DNA from: Neostapfia colusana
Lineage: Eukaryota > Streptophyta > Magnoliopsida > Poales > Poaceae
DNA: 64,000 bases
Assembly (NCBI GenBank): GCA_030760725.1
Contig: JASWHV010000005.1
Coordinates: 86,806,622 to 86,870,621 of the forward strand
Direction of reading: 5' to 3'
A program made the position numbers and the translations under genes. Every line of letters starts with the position of its first letter. The first letter of the stretch is position 1. Positions 23,801-37,021 of the stretch are shown one piece after another. The notes under the pieces were generated by a model. That model was not told where the DNA came from. It saw only the letters and a list, made by a program, of their open reading frames with translations, and did not search any database.

Positions 23801-25235
23801 ACTACCCTGCAAAACAGGCAAGCTCCGGTTTGCATTTAATAGCTGTTAAGTTTTTGTTTTGTATTCACTTTCGGTCAGGATATAAATTATGCATTAGGTC
23901 TAGTGTTTGATACTCCACTTGCATAGCCAAATGACCCATGGAGTATTGGGTAGGTGTCTATCACCGTGTAGAACTGCCATGCTTAAGTACGGTTCGGTAG
24001 AAGTCGAGTGGTGAGATGCTACTCGCAGATTTAGGAACAACAGGGGCATAGGGATTGGTTCGTAATTGAATTAGCAAGTTAAAGTTGAGACCGGAAGGTT
24101 GTAGGAGCAGCAGGACATAGGGGCCTGGGTGCTGTAGACCTGTCCGTGTCGGTCAAGGACCGATCCGTATGCGGCCCTGTTGAACAAGTTTGAGTTGTGT
24201 ACCGGACTCATGCTGGATATATGGGACCCAGTAAACCGATGTACCTCGGGAAGCTGTCGTTGGGACTTTTCGGGTCGCCTCAGGCGGACGGCCGGTGTGC
24301 AGTATGTGGGGAATATTCTCATGACATCTCACGTCAGAAGGTGCACCATGAGAGTAGCTACTGTACGGGGCGACTTGATCGATTCAGCGGAGGTGAAACG
24401 GGGGAAAGGCTGCCACGTACGACGTCAGTGATGGTTGTTGTAGGCAACGTTGAGTACGGGCGTACGTGTCGTGTAGTCCGGGTGTTATTGATTCGAATCA
24501 CCGTCGCTCGCGGAATGGACCGAGCATACTTGTTCTCACAGTCGTGACGTAGTAAGAACTTGCATGAGAAAGGAACTAATCATCTTGATGTGAAGTATTA
24601 TTCTACCTTGTATTGGAGCTTGATGAATAGGCTAGTGCAAACTCGATTCTTTTATGCCATGAGCAATTTACATCAGGGGAAAGCGTTTCTTGTTTGATTG
24701 TGGACTCCCGATGTGACGTGCCCAGGGTTACTTAAAATGCTGCAATTAATGTCTGAAAGTAAGGATTCACTTTTAGGCGAGTTTAATTATGCTTATGCCA
24801 TCATATGTTAGGTTCATAACCCCACGTAGAGTTTCATGTTTAGGGTGACGGTTAAGTCTTGCTGAGCATTATGCTCACGGATGCTATCCGAGTTGTTTTG
24901 CAGGTAATTGACTCGATGCTTAGGAGAAGGGATGCCGACGAGACTCGGGAACCTCCGAGTGCTTACTCAAAGAGCATCCTCGCCGCTGCAGATTGATCTT
25001 CGTATTGCCAGTAAGAAACGTCCGCGGGCTGGACCGTTTCTTTGTTGCTAGTTTAGACATGAGTCGTGAGAGTGATAGTCTTCCGCTGTAGTTTACTCTG
25101 ATATACTTATTTATAAAACAATCTTGTACGCTTCCGCAAACTATTTATGTAATATGATGTGTGTTCATCGACCCGTGTGCTGTTGGGTGCCGCATAACAC
25201 GGCACCACCCGACGAGGTCCTGTGGGGCTATCACA
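20869..25235 (+). repeat. Element B 3' LTR (4367 nt)
   Basis: Same start as the 5' copy; the end differs slightly (CTATCACA versus CCGTCTCA). Differences from the 5' LTR are few. It holds the second copies of the open exon (23702-23817), putative GC-AG intron (23818-24903), downstream exon (24904-24996) and terminal hairpin (25186-25206). Confidence 0.95.
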
Positions 25236-25240
25236 GAAGG

Positions 25241-28200
25241 AATTCTTCGCTCTCCCATGTCGCTTCGTTCATGGAGTGATTACTCCATAGATCCTTGTAG
25301 AACCACAACGTACAGTTGCGTGTGGTTCGGGCCTTTTCATCAATAATTTGCACCGGTTCCTCCCGATAGGTGAGATCCGGTTGCAGTTCTTCAATATCCT
25401 CCAGCTGAACGGTAGTTGATAGCTTAAGACACTTCCTCAGCTGGGCAATGTGAAAGATGTCGTGCACACCGGAAAGTGCTTCTGGTAATTTCAGCCAGTA
25501 TGCCACTGATCCACATCTTTCGGTAATCTGGAATGGACCTATGAATCGGGGTGCTAACTTTCCTCTCACCCCAAATCTGTTTACGCCCTTCATTGGAGAT
25601 ACCCGTAGATATACGTGATCTCCAACTTCGAATTGTAATGGGCGCCTTCTCCGGTCCGCATACTGTTTCTGTCGGGATTGAGCGGCTTTTAGGTTCGCTT
25701 GAATCAGTTGAACTTTTCTTCCGCGTTGTTGACAAAGTCAATCCCGAAGGTAACCCTTTCGCCAGACTCACACCAATTCAATGGTGTGCGGCATTTCCTC
25801 CCGTATAGCGCCTCATAAGGCGCCATCTTGATGCTGGCCTGGTACCCATTATTGTACGAGAACTCGGCCAACGGCAAGTGATCATCCCAATTCTTGCCGT
25901 GGTTGATAGCGCAAGCTCGTAGCATGTCTTCTAGGATCTGATTTACCCGCTCCGTTTGCCCATCCGTCTGCGGGTGGTATGCTGAACTACGGATCAGCTT
26001 CGTCCCCAAGGAAGCGTGTAGCTGCTCCCAAAAACGGGACACAAATAAAGTGCCCCGATCCGATATGATGGTACGGGCTACGCCGTACAAGCATAGGATC
26101 CGTGAGATGTACAGTTCAGCGTACTTCTTGGCGTTGTAATTTGTGTTGACCGGGATGAAATGGGCAACTTTGGTGAGCCGATCGACGATCACCCACACAG
26201 AATCATGTTTCTGCAAGGTGGTGGGTAAACCGACGATGAAATCCATGCTCATATCCTCCCACTTCCAGGCAGGAACGCCCAGTGGTTGTAGCAGTCCCGG
26301 TTTCCGCATGTGGTCTGCCTTCACCCTTCGACATGTATCACACTCGGACACGTATTTTGCAGTCTCTCACTTCATCCGTGTCCACCAAAACTTGCTTCTG
26401 AATTCTTGATACATCTTGTTGCTGCCAGGGTGAATAGAAAACTTTGACAAGTGAGCCTCATCAAAGATTTTCTTCCGTAATTCCGGGTTACGTGGTACGA
26501 CAATCCGGTCCATGAACCATAGGACGCCGTCTCCGTCCTTCCGGAAACATTTCAGCTCCCCACTATCTACACGTCTCCGCAAATGTGACATGCCCTTGTC
26601 ATTCTTCTGGGCTGCTGCTATCTCTTCACGGATGGTGGGGATCAAAGCTAGGTTGTAGAGAGCTCCATGTGGAATCACATGTAGTGGTGGTTCGCTCTCT
26701 TCCAACGGTGTGATGGTCAGATTATTGACGTGTGACTTGCGGCTCAGTGCATCTGCCACTATGTTTGCCTTGCCCGGATGATAATGGATCTCTATTTCGT
26801 AATCCTTTATCAGTTCTAACCATCTTCGTTGCCTCATGTTCAGCTCCTTCTGAGTGAATATGTACTTGAGGCTTTTATGGTCGGTATATAAATGTACGAG
26901 GTTACCGAGTAGGTAGTGCCTCCACATTTTTAGTGCAAGTACCACGGCAGCGAGCTCCAAGTCGTGAGTTGGATAATTTAGCTCATGGTTTCTAAGCTGC
27001 CGTGATCCATACGCGACCACTCTTTGGTCTTGCATCAGCACACATCCGAGCCCAATGCCGGATGCATCGCAGTACACATCGAACGGTTTTGTTGTGTCTG
27101 GCTGCGCCAAAACCGGTGCTGATGTCAGGTGCTTTACTAAAGCCTTGAATGCTGCTTCACATGCTGGACTCCAAACATATTTGGTAGCCTTCTTTAGCAG
27201 CTCTATCATTGGCTTGGCAATCTTCGAGAAGTTCGGAATGAACCTCCGATAATATCCCGCGAGTCCGAGGAAACTCCGTACCTCGTGAACAGTTCTCGGG
27301 GATTTCCAATTCAGCACTTGAGTGATCTTGCTCGGGTCCACAGTGATACCCTCCGCTGAGATGATATGCCCGAGGAAAGGCACTTGCGATATCCAAAACT
27401 CGCATTTGCTGAATTTCGCGTATAACTTGTGATCCTGCAGCCGTTGCAAGACTATACGCAGATGCTTCTTGTGATCTTCCTCCGACTTGGAATATACCAG
27501 GATGTCGTCGATGAAGACCACGACAAACTTGTCCAGCTCCGGCATGAATACCGAGTTCATCAAGTACATGAAATGAGCTGGAGCATTGGTGAGGCCGAAG
27601 GACATGACCAGGTACTCATAAAGTCCGTACCTCGTCGAGAAAGCCGTCTTCGGAATGTCCTCAGCCCTTATCTTAATCTGATGGTACCCAGATCTTAAGT
27701 CCATTTTGGAAAAGATCCTTACTTCGACCAACTGATCAAACAACATGTCGATCCGTGGCAACGGGTACTTGTTCTTGATGGTTACTGCATTTAATGGACG
27801 ATAGTCCACGCAAAGCCGCAACGTCTCATCCTTCTTCTTGACAAATAATGCCGAACAGCCCCATGGCGAGGAGCTCGGCCTAATAAAACCCTTCTCCAGG
27901 AGGCCCGTGAGCTGAGTCTTCAGTTCAGCCAACTCCTTGGGCGCCATCTTGTACGGCCTTCGGGATATTGGCATGGTTCCCGGTGCAAGTTTAATCTTGA
28001 ACTCCACCTCTCTATCGGGTGGCATCCCCGGCAAATCGTCCGGGAATACATCAGGGAACTCTCGGACCACTGGAATATCTTCCAATCTGATAGTTGTGGC
28101 TTGATAGACACTTGGAAGTTTTATTTCTGGACTGTCCAGAAATAACGAGTGAGAATCGTGCACTTCTGAGTTCAAGTGCACGACTCGGAGGACGGTGTCT

Positions 28201-29732
28201 AAAACAGCGCCATGGCGGGTTAACCATGACATCCCTAGGATGACATCGACCTTTTGTCCCTCTAAGATTATGAGAGACGTAGGGTAGACTCTACCCGCTA
28301 AGCATAATGGTGCTTTGGAGACCATTACGCTTTCTGAAATCTTCCCACCCGGTGAACAAATTAAATATGGACTATCGGTGGGTAGTATTGGCAAGCTGTG
28401 TTTAGCAATGAAAGCTTGGCTAATAAAATTATGTGTGGCGCCTGAAACTATAGCGGGATGCTGGTGGAGTTGGAACATACCCGCAAGGATTGGCTCGCCC
28501 TCCGGCACGTCCTCAATGGCAAGCTGGTGGACGGTGCCGGGCCTAGGGTTTGCCCGCCGCGCATTAGTAGGGTTCCGGGGTTGATTCCTCCCCGGAAACT
28601 GCGGTGCCACTCCGCCGCCTTGCCTCTCCGGGCAACTGCTCACGAAGTGTCCTGGACGACCACACTTGTAACATGTGGCCGCTGCTGGTGTAGTGCTCGG
28701 GGGACGAAAGCCCGGCATGCGTTGCTGAGGCGCATACACACGCGGCATCGCCCGCTGCTGCTGTTGTTGTTGCGGTGGTACTGGCAGTGCCGTCCTGAAT
28801 GCCGGTGAAGAGTACGGCCGACTGCGGAACGGCATTGACCTCTGGGGTGGCTGCCAGCGTGGTCCTGATGGTGGGCGATTCACCATCCGAAACTTCTGAG
28901 AAGGACCACCTCCTTCTCCGCTGCTTTGCGGCGCGCTTCGCTTTCGCTCTGACGCCGCCAACTCCTTGCCGGGGTCCTCCTGAACAATCGCAGCATCAAT
29001 GATGTCGTTGAGGCTGCCGCGATTGAACATCGCCAACTTGTCCTTCAGAAGCGGGTTAAGCCCCTGGTAAAAGTGGTCCCGCCGCTTCTCGTCCGTATCT
29101 GCGTGATACGACGCGTAGAGCGCGAGATCGTTGAATGCTCTGGAGTATTCCAGCACGTTCCTGCTCCCTTGTTGCAGGTGTAAGAACTCCTGCGTCTTTC
29201 TTTTCATCAGACCTGGCGGTATATGATAGGCCCTGAAGGCCGTCCGGAACTCCGTCCAGGTCATCACTCGGTCGGTGGGCTGTGAAGCACAGAAGTTGGC
29301 CCACCACGCGCTCGCGAATCCTTGGAGCTGCTGGACCGCGAACTGAGTCTTGCGCTGCTCGCTTATCAGGAGCAGCCCGAACTTCATCTCTATGGCGCGG
29401 AGCCAGTTGTCCGCGTCAAGTGGTTCATCCGCCCTTGAGAATACAGGGGGATCGGTTGCCAGGAAGTCGGAGTAGGAGCTCTGTTGACGCTCCTCACGAT
29501 CTTGACGTCTCTCTGGGCGAGACGTATTGGCGATCAGTGTTTGCAGCAACTCCGTGTGCTGCTGATGTGAACCCGCCATTGCCGCGACGATGTCGGCCAA
29601 TGTAACCGTTGACAGTGGAGGTGTTTGCTGTTGCTGCTGCTGTTGTCCCGAGGAGTCCTCGGGAGGCTGTTGGGAAGTCTATCCCCCTTGGCTAGTACCC
29701 CCAACATCAGGGTTGGCACGAGTACGCGTCAT
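25241..29732 (-). pseudogene. A1 gag-pol, main part, broken
   Basis: Minus-strand Gag-Pol of family A. Order going down: Gag with Gln-rich N-terminus (29732 to about 28900), zinc knuckle CYKCGRPGHFVSSC (about 28676-28632), protease (about 28440), RT with FIDD (about 27508-27496), RNase H (about 27080-26880), integrase (about 26450-25750) and chromodomain (to 25241, finished at 10418-10373). Lesions: TAG at 29681-29679 in the 18th codon; an in-frame 9-nt loss near 28447 that removes Leu-Phe-Asp, and so the catalytic Asp of the protease DSGA motif; TGA at 26369-26367 (TGG to TGA) in the integrase zinc finger; a 1-nt loss near 25712; and the B insertion. ATG 29732 aligns with the A2 start at 38240. 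The next in-frame ATG (29600) would skip the first stop. Confidence 0.92.
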
Positions 29733-30003
29733 TCTGAAATTCCAAACAGCAGCGATTAGCACATGTCTTACTTAAAATTCCATAAGCAACAGTAGGTATT
29801 GAAGTGACACATGATTGATTTGCACAACATTCACATATATTGATAAAGCATAAACTTTATACAAGATACATTATTCTCGGTCTCCGAGAAGTCGTGCTCA
29901 TGTCGTCACTACCTATACATACACTACTGTCTACACGACATGTCACCGATTCCATAAGTTGGGTTACGCTACCCTAGCTGCCCTACTTGGCAACCGTAAC
30001 CCC

Positions 30004-30948
30004 CTACTCGGAGTAGAACTCGACCTCCTGTGGGTCGTCCTCCTCCGGTACCTCTGCTGGTGGCTCTAGATCTACCACCTCTTCTCCCATTCCGGGTTCT
30101 CCCATTGCTGGAAGGCCCAAGACCACCGGTATGCCCAACACCGGAGGCACGAGGTCCTGCAAGGCATGCACCTCGTCCATAGCCTGGTTGTAGTCCTCTT
30201 CCCAGCCTTTCCCTTCCTCAATATCTTCGTCCCGCTCTTGAGTAAGTTCCTCGTTCTTCTGGGTCAGATTTTGTACCAGTTCTTGTAACGCCGTGATGTC
30301 GACACGGCTTTTTATCTTTGCCTTCTTCAGACTATGCAACTGATTATGCTGTTCATTCAGTCGCTTGATCGTCGGAAGGAGCACATTGCGGAGTGCGCTG
30401 TGAGCACTCTCGAAATGGTCTCCACGGCTCGTGCTCTCCTTGAGCTTTGTGGCGAGATGTTCTGTATGAACAGCTTGGCTGTCCATCACGGTGTTTCCCG
30501 CCCTCATCTGGAGGCTAAGGTTTGCCTCCGCGGGGTTGTACCTTGGGCCACTCGAGTCCGTTGCCTCCAGGTACCTCTCTTCCCACACATGCTGAGCCCG
30601 TCCCACCACCGGAACGAGTGCGTATGGAGTGCCCTCCATAGCCTGCACGTGTAGTTGGCAGAAACGTGACATGGTGTCACGGGCTGCCACTTGCCACATC
30701 CCTTCCGGTTGTCTTCCTCTCACCGTGACGGTGAACGGCACCCAACCGGGTGGCGTAGGTCCCGCAGGGACTTCAACATGGATCGTCCACGTCTTGTTCC
30801 CCTCTTCGCCTTCTTCCTTGGTGAAGTACTGCGGCATCTGATTGTACCCGAAATATTGGAGCATTTGCCACAATGCTTCCGGGTAGCCGCTACGGTGAGA
30901 ACAGTGGGACATCACCCACCCGTTCTCCAACTTCTTACCTGCTGTCAT
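30004..30948 (-). CDS. A1 extra ORF upstream of gag (314 aa), function unknown
   Basis: Intact 314-codon ORF between leader and gag, sense orientation, ending 271 nt before the gag ATG. It is collinear with the A2 copy (37022-37966) without indels. The N-terminal ~35 residues are variable. Residues ~20-115 look like a compact mixed alpha/beta region: a helix (YPEALWQMLQYFG), strands including KTWTIHVEV and FTVTVRG, then a helix starting at MWQVAARDTMSRF. Residues ~175-265 are charged with heptad-like spacing, likely coiled coil. The tail is Pro- and acid-rich. The N-terminal pattern loosely recalls a double-stranded-RNA-binding domain, which is an inference. I do not recognise it as Gag, Pol or Env, and it has no signal peptide or membrane segment. 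The ORF stays open although gag-pol of the same element is broken. Confidence 0.75.
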   Translation of the reverse strand: MTAGKKLENGWVMSHCSHRSGYPEALWQMLQYFGYNQMPQYFTKEEGEEGNKTWTIHVEVPAGPTPPGWVPFTVTVRGRQPEGMWQVAARDTMSRFCQLHVQAMEGTPYALVPVVGRAQHVWEERYLEATDSSGPRYNPAEANLSLQMRAGNTVMDSQAVHTEHLATKLKESTSRGDHFESAHSALRNVLLPTIKRLNEQHNQLHSLKKAKIKSRVDITALQELVQNLTQKNEELTQERDEDIEEGKGWEEDYNQAMDEVHALQDLVPPVLGIPVVLGLPAMGEPGMGEEVVDLEPPAEVPEEDDPQEVEFYSE

Positions 30949-32320
30949 CTGTAAAAATATATTTGAGAAATTTCAAATATTTATTTAAACAGTAAACCAT
31001 TGAGTTATAACATAAGACATGTCATTGAACCCATAAACTTGGAAACATAGTTCAAATTTTAACCAAATTTGACTGCTGATCTGCTGTTCCCATGACAGCC
31101 CTGACCAGTTTCCATTTCAACCTGATTTAGGCCATGTTGAAAGCAAAACCAATTCTGGAGCTCAACATCAAAGTTAAAGCTAACTCCAATAGCTATCCAG
31201 AAAGTATTTGCTTGGCCTAAGATCTGTCCCAGTTCAAAAGTTATGAGATGTCAAAGTTAACAGAATTTCTGGAGAAAATTGGACAGCACCTCCCTGCTTT
31301 AGGTACTGATTTGATCCAAGAATTCCAGTTAATTCTGTTCCTAATCTGACAAAACTTTCTGTTACAAAGTTGTAACCCATCTCACAAGCTTTCCAGAACT
31401 ACCTCACTTTATATTTTCGGATTTTTATGCAGGAAGTTATTCTTAATTTACATAGATTTTACAGAGAGTCTTAATTTACATAGAACTACCTCACTTTATA
31501 TCTCGAAAGAACTCAACCTCTAGCCTCTGATTAACTTCAGCCTTGATTCAGCTGAAAACAGAGTGCTCTGTCCTTAACAACCTATAAGTTGAAAACTTGT
31601 TAACCTTGAATATCCTGTTCAAGGGAAGGAGTTACATCAAGTTTTACTACTTTGGATCAAAACCTTCAAGTTTTTAAATGAATTTGTTCATTTAGTTGGG
31701 TGTGACGTCGATGCGTCACCAGATGATGTCGGTACTACGTCCTCACAAAGAAAAACCTATACCGGACTTAGCCGGCTTCGTTATTTCAGTGGCACTAAAC
31801 GTCACTCGCACACGGATGCTACACGTCTACCGTTTCGTGGTCAGGCTACCTGCAGAAATTCAAACAATCATCATACTTGGCTGCACACCGAGCTCGGAAT
31901 CCATACGGTTCGTACACCTGGCCGTCATCACTCGCCCGGATGTTCTCAAGCCATACACGCCTTGAGTTACGTGTTCACGTTTCAGACCACGTGACGGGTC
32001 TCCCAAGTTGCACCATGCACGCCAGGACAGACGTTGCTCGTATACCCCAAACGACATGAAGAGTCGTAGAGGATATCAAAGCGGGTCGGGTTACCTGCCA
32101 CCCGTGGGGCTCCACCCTTCAGCTTGTGCGCACTGGTGGACAGCGCTTACGTGCACCCCCAAAGACATGAACGTCCCGAGATACACGATTTTCCGACATA
32201 ATCAAATAAGTTACTATGCCACTTTCTATATACTAATAACATCCTTATACGGGCTACTAACTCGTTCCTCACTGGATTTTTTAAAAAAATGACCTTTGTA
32301 GTGCGTTAAACCTCAAGCGA
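30949..32320 (-). other. A1 untranslated leader
   Basis: About 1.4 kb of minus-strand leader between primer site and extra ORF, with no gene. The primer-proximal half (about 31700-32230) is the conserved block shared with A2 and B, with a 6-bp stem hairpin at 31702-31719. The gag-proximal half (30960-31640) contains 'cataactt' type modules. It is uninterrupted here and so shows what A2 lost to insertion. Confidence 0.7.
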
Positions 32321-32332
32321 GCTCTGATACCA
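32321..32332 (-). other. A1 primer-binding site
   Basis: On the minus strand TGGTATCAGAGC, four bases after the end of the 5' LTR. It is a perfect initiator-Met tRNA match. Confidence 0.9.
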
Positions 32333-32336
32333 ACAC

Positions 32337-35300
32337 TGACATGACCCCAAAGGTCCTGTCGAGCCAGGATCACGCTGAGGGGTGCTGTGTTGCACAGCAC
32401 CGTATAACACACGTCAAAGGTACAAAGCGGAAGCGGAAATTTTATTACATAAACAAGTTATGAACATGTTTACATCAAAATAAGTTCAGTCTACACTTGC
32501 GGGCGTAGACTAAGCATCAAGTGCACGTTCAGCCCTTGAACGTGTCCTTGCTAGCACACACACACACACACACTAACTCTGCGGCGTGCACGACTCCCAC
32601 TCGACGGGGTTCCCCTCCTGGGGTTCCGTCTCCTTTTCAGGAGTCCCTTCCTCATAGAACCCTGCAAAAGCTTCAAACACAAGCAGTGAGCACGAAGATC
32701 AGCAAGTCTGACCCGTCTCACCTAAACATGGAACTTTTACATGAGGGGTGATGGGTTACATGAGGTAAAAATCATTTGCAAAGGACTCGCCTAATTAGTG
32801 GAACCTTACTTTCAAGTTTTAGCAGCAGTTTGTGGAGAACCTTACGCTAAGGCACATGAGAGAGCCGCAATCAAACAAGAAACGCATTTCTCTCATGTAC
32901 TTTGCCCAAAGTTGAAAAGAACTTTAGTCAGCTCTAAACTACAGCAATTCATTAGCAATCAAGTGCATCTTTCAATCAGCAACATTTTAACATGTAACTA
33001 GCCTGTTCTTTCTACGTCACGGTACAGTGAACAAGTGGTACTCACTGACCGCGAGGGACGGCGATTATAATCGATTTACACCTGCAGGGTTACCCGAACA
33101 ACCCGTCACGTACGCCCGTACTCGATGTTGCCTACAACAACCATCATGGACGCCGTACGCAACCACCTTTCGCCCGTCAGCCAAATATTGAACCGTTCCC
33201 ATCGTCCCGAGCAAGAGGTCTCTGCACGCGCATCTCTGTGCCGCCAGGCGATTTACACCTCGAGCTCTCAACCTACCCTCTGAACGACGGGCAATGCCTC
33301 AATACCCAGCTACCCGAGTTACATTAGTTTCCCGGTTCCCATATAGCCGGTAGGTCTTCAGTACTGTTCTAGCTTGTTCAACAGGCCCGCACACGGCTTG
33401 GTCCTCAATCGACACAAGTGGAGCTACAGCACACAGGCCCCAAAGCCCTGCTGCCCTTACCCTCCGCTTGGTCTCATTTTCTTGCCATGTGTTTCATGTG
33501 CTATCACTACCCGAGTCGAGTGCCTCTAGCCTATGCTCGCGAGTAGTTCCAACTACTCGACTTGTACCGGATCCTACTCTATCCTAGCAATGCAGTAGCT
33601 AACGGGGTTTCCAATCCTAAACCCAACTCATGGTTCTCTTGGATATGCAGTGGGGCTTCCAAACAAGACTCTAATGCAAAGAATAAAGGAAACAAGTATG
33701 TGCTCAAAACAATAAAAATTTGTAAAAAGGTTAATGCAAACCGGAGCTTGCCTTGCTGCTCTTGGTCGTAGGCCAGCTGTTCCTCCGGAGTAACGAAGTC
33801 TAGGACTTCGGGTTCCTCCTCGACCTTAGCGACTACATGATAGAAGGAATACATGTATCAATTTAAATGCATTTGTATTAAGTTTGAAGTTGTGAAGTCT
33901 ATAACCCTTGCTAGACAGACACAATGACTGTGAAACTTTTACTGGGGCTTGGTTACAACCTAAACAAAGATTTGGTCAAGTTTTAGTTGCAGTAAAGCTC
34001 ATTTGAGCCCTCCACAATTAATTATGTCCTTGACCTTAATTGGGACTCTTAGGGTGTTCTAGGGATTTTCATGAAACAAACTATGACTTTCTGAAAACTA
34101 TATTTCAGAGGGTTCTAATGGAGTTGGTCTTACTTAATTTGGAAGTTCCTAACTAAAGATATGAGCTAAACAATTTCAGAGAAAATTCTGGAAATGTTTC
34201 TGAACATTTTCTATTTTCTCTAGAATAGTTTCACTAATTACACCATTAGGTGGATTAATTAAGCTCCAATGGGTCTGACATTTTTATGGTAGTTCAGGGA
34301 TATTTTGGTGAACATCCCAGCAAAATTTCAGGATTTTCCTCCAAGGGATTCTCCAGTTAAAATTCCAAACATTTTAAATTTTGAGGAATTAATTCTGGAT
34401 AAATAAGGAATTTCATGAAGTGAAACTTGATTTGCTGGAAAGTACTCCGAGAGCTGAATCCAACAAAATTTGGTTCACTCAATTTGGAGCCTTCTAGCCA
34501 AAGTTATAAGGATTTGAAGTTTGAACTGAAACTGAAATTCGGGAAAAAGTTTAAACTCTGGCTTGTGGGCCCCGCACACAGTGCGTCATCTCCCTCCTCG
34601 CGCCATCTGCGCGATGGCGGCGGTCTCCGGCGACCTTCACCGGAATCGAGTTCCCGGCCACTCCCTGGCCTGAAACTCGCCGCCTGCCCCTATACCGACC
34701 CCCTGGACTCGATGGTGGGGTCGCCGGCCGCCGGCGATGACCGGAAACCCGTGCGCACCGGTGACAGCACCTGCTAGGGTTCCGGTGAGGTCGGTCCCGC
34801 TCTCCCGTGCACCAAATCGACCGGGGATCGGTCGGAGAGCATCAGTAGAGCATGGGGAACACAGACCAGGGCTGGTTGGAAGCTAAAAATGCCGACAACT
34901 AGGCTCTCGATGGTGAGCCGAGGTGCTTAGTCATGGCGGCGGGGAAAACGGCCATATCACGGCCGATTCTCGATGGTTTCCCCTAATTCCAGTTCGAGCG
35001 TGGGTGTTATCATGCGTAGAAGCTACTAGGGAACGAGCTTATCCAGCCCTCGTGTATAGAGCACGAATTTCACCCGAGGGTGAGCTCGGTCCTTATGAAC
35101 TGATCAAGAGTAAACTTGGAAATTCTCGGCCGAGGTTTGATCAATCGCCAAACGGCTTTCGGCTACTCCATCTACATACAATCACGCACCTTTCTTGTGT
35201 AGAGAAGAGGACGTGACAGCGGCTGTGTTGTGCTGTCCACGAGAGCCTGATCGGCGGCGATGCTCGGCTCGCCGGAGAAACGGCTCGTACAGCTCGAGGA

Positions 35301-36256
35301 CGCTTGCTCACTGGACAACACGGGGTCTAGGAGGTTGCTCACGATCTCTCGGTGCCGTTTTGCTGTGGAGGAGGCTGTGCTCGCGAGTGATCGGGCTTGA
35401 TCAAGCGTGAGCTCGCGCGGCGGCGATTGCAGTGGAAGAACAGGTCGAGCACGTCGGCAGCTCGGGGAATGGGCGATCGAAGCACACCGGGGAGGGGATA
35501 AGTAGCCCGGCAACTGGTCTCCGGCTTGGGGCACACAGCAGGAGCTGGCGCCGGCTGCCCCCCGGTGGCGCGCGCACACTTCACCCGGGAACCGAGTGAG
35601 CTGTGTTTCAGTCGGTTTGTTTCTTCTCTGTGGCTGACATGTGGGACCCACCCGGTTTTTAACCTCTGAAATTCACTCCTAATAACTGTTGTAAACAGTA
35701 AGCCCCAAAATAACCCTGGGTATTCAAATTATTCACTCATGAACCATTTGAATTGAGTAGAATTCAAATTGGGTTTGGTTTGAAGGAATTTCAACACAAG
35801 TTCAGTTTTGAATTCAAATAAAGTTGAATTTCTCCCACTTAGCTCATGTCAAGATCAACTCCAAATGGAGTGAAAATTGGTATGTGGGCTCACAAAAATG
35901 TGCTGAGTAAGAATATGCCTCCCACTTTTAAATTCATGGGATAAAAACAGTTTGAATTTGAATATGGTTTCAAACTGCCCTCTTCCTAACTATACCCAAA
36001 ATGACCTCAAAAAGGTTTTGAATTTGGGTGAAACTTGGCATGGAGATCCTTAGCAATGTATAGGAGTTTTCATATGTCCAGCCCCCTTATATCACATGTG
36101 TGAAATACCACTTTGGCAATGTGTGAGTTTGTTCTCTAATGAGCATGTTGATAATTGTTACTTGCTCTTCATTGGTGTTCATCATCCTTCCTCAAATGAG
36201 GTGTGTGGTGTGGTGATGAACACTGCAAATGTGTGTCAAAAACTGAGGCCCTTACA
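32337..36256 (-). repeat. A1 5' LTR (right copy, minus strand)
   Basis: Minus-strand LTR of 3920 nt, pair of 6390-10303. It has the 81-nt open exon (33752-33832) and the terminal 7-bp hairpin (32381-32401). A short CA repeat occurs at about 32558-32572. GTTAA follows at 36257-36261, where the A2 leader resumes. Confidence 0.93.
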
Positions 36257-36261
36257 GTTAA

Positions 36262-37021
36262 CAAGTTTTCAACTTATAAGCTAGTAAGGACAGAGTACCC
36301 TGTTTTCAGCTGATAGAAGGCTGAAGTTAATCAGAGGTTAGAGGTTGAGTTCTTTCGAGGTTGGGGTCATATAATACATTTATGGAAAGCATTGGAAGCG
36401 CTTTACAACTCTTCTGTTGAGGTCCAGAGGTGTTTCATCCCTTACCCAATCGAAAAAGGCAGTAGAGTTGAAACTGTCCAGAAAACAGGGCAGAGCAAAG
36501 ACTCTCTGTAAACTCACTGTAAATTGACCATAACTTCCTGCATAAAAATCCAAAAATATAAAATGAGATAGTTCTGGAAAGCTTATGAGATGGGTTACAA
36601 CTTTGTAACAGAAAGTTTTGTCAGATTGGGAGCAGAATTAACTAGAATTCTTGGATCAAATCAGTACCTAAAGCAGGGAGGTGCTGTCCAATTTTCTCCA
36701 GAAATTCTGTTAGCTTTGACATCTCATAACTTTTGAACCAGGACAGATCTTAGGCCAAGCAAATACTTTCTTGAAAGCTATTGAAGTTAGCTTTAACTTC
36801 GATGATGAGCTCCAGAATTTGTTTTGCTTTAGCATGGTCTAAATCAGGTGGAAATGGAAACTGGTCAGGGCTGTCATGTTGGACAGCAGATCAGCAGTCA
36901 AATTTGTTTAAATTTGAACTATGTTTCCAAATTTTATGGGTTCAATAACATGTTTTGTGTTATAACTCAATGGTTTACTGTTCAAATAAATATTTGACAT
37001 TTCTCAAATATATTTTTACAG
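36262..37021 (+). other. A2 untranslated leader, second part
   Basis: Continuation of the A2 leader after A1, up to the extra ORF. No gene. It is AT-rich with recurring 'cataactt' modules (about 36528 and 36725), and aligns with the A1 leader at 30950-31640 (minus strand). Confidence 0.65.

Larger units (their letters stand above)
10419..25235 (+). mobile_element. Element B: full-length chromovirus inside A1
   Basis: Complete 14,817-nt element with LTRs of 4365 and 4367 nt and GAAGG duplications. It has an intact primer site, a 1.5-kb leader, a single gag-pol frame with two stops and a polypurine tract. It is the innermost and so the youngest insertion of its stack; the LTRs differ at about 1% in the stretch I compared. 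Its LTR differs from family A over most of its length but keeps the same order of signals, and its leader is nearly the same as that of A. It has no extra ORF before gag. Confidence 0.95.
6390..36256 (-). mobile_element. Element A1: family-A chromovirus in reverse orientation, inside A2
   Basis: Complete minus-strand element with LTRs of 3914 nt (6390-10303, its 3' LTR) and 3920 nt (32337-36256, its 5' LTR) and GTTAA duplications. Reading on the minus strand: 5' LTR, intact primer site (32321-32332), leader, extra ORF (30948-30004), gag-pol (29732 downwards), polypurine tract and 3' LTR. Element B (10419-25235) splits the end of gag-pol. Without B it is about 15.0 kb. It is the same family as A2 but differs in the GC-rich promoter zone of the LTR. 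Confidence 0.93.

Noticed and set aside
32558..32572. Short CA microsatellite
   Set aside because: Only about seven units, present in one of the A copies; a chance expansion without further meaning.
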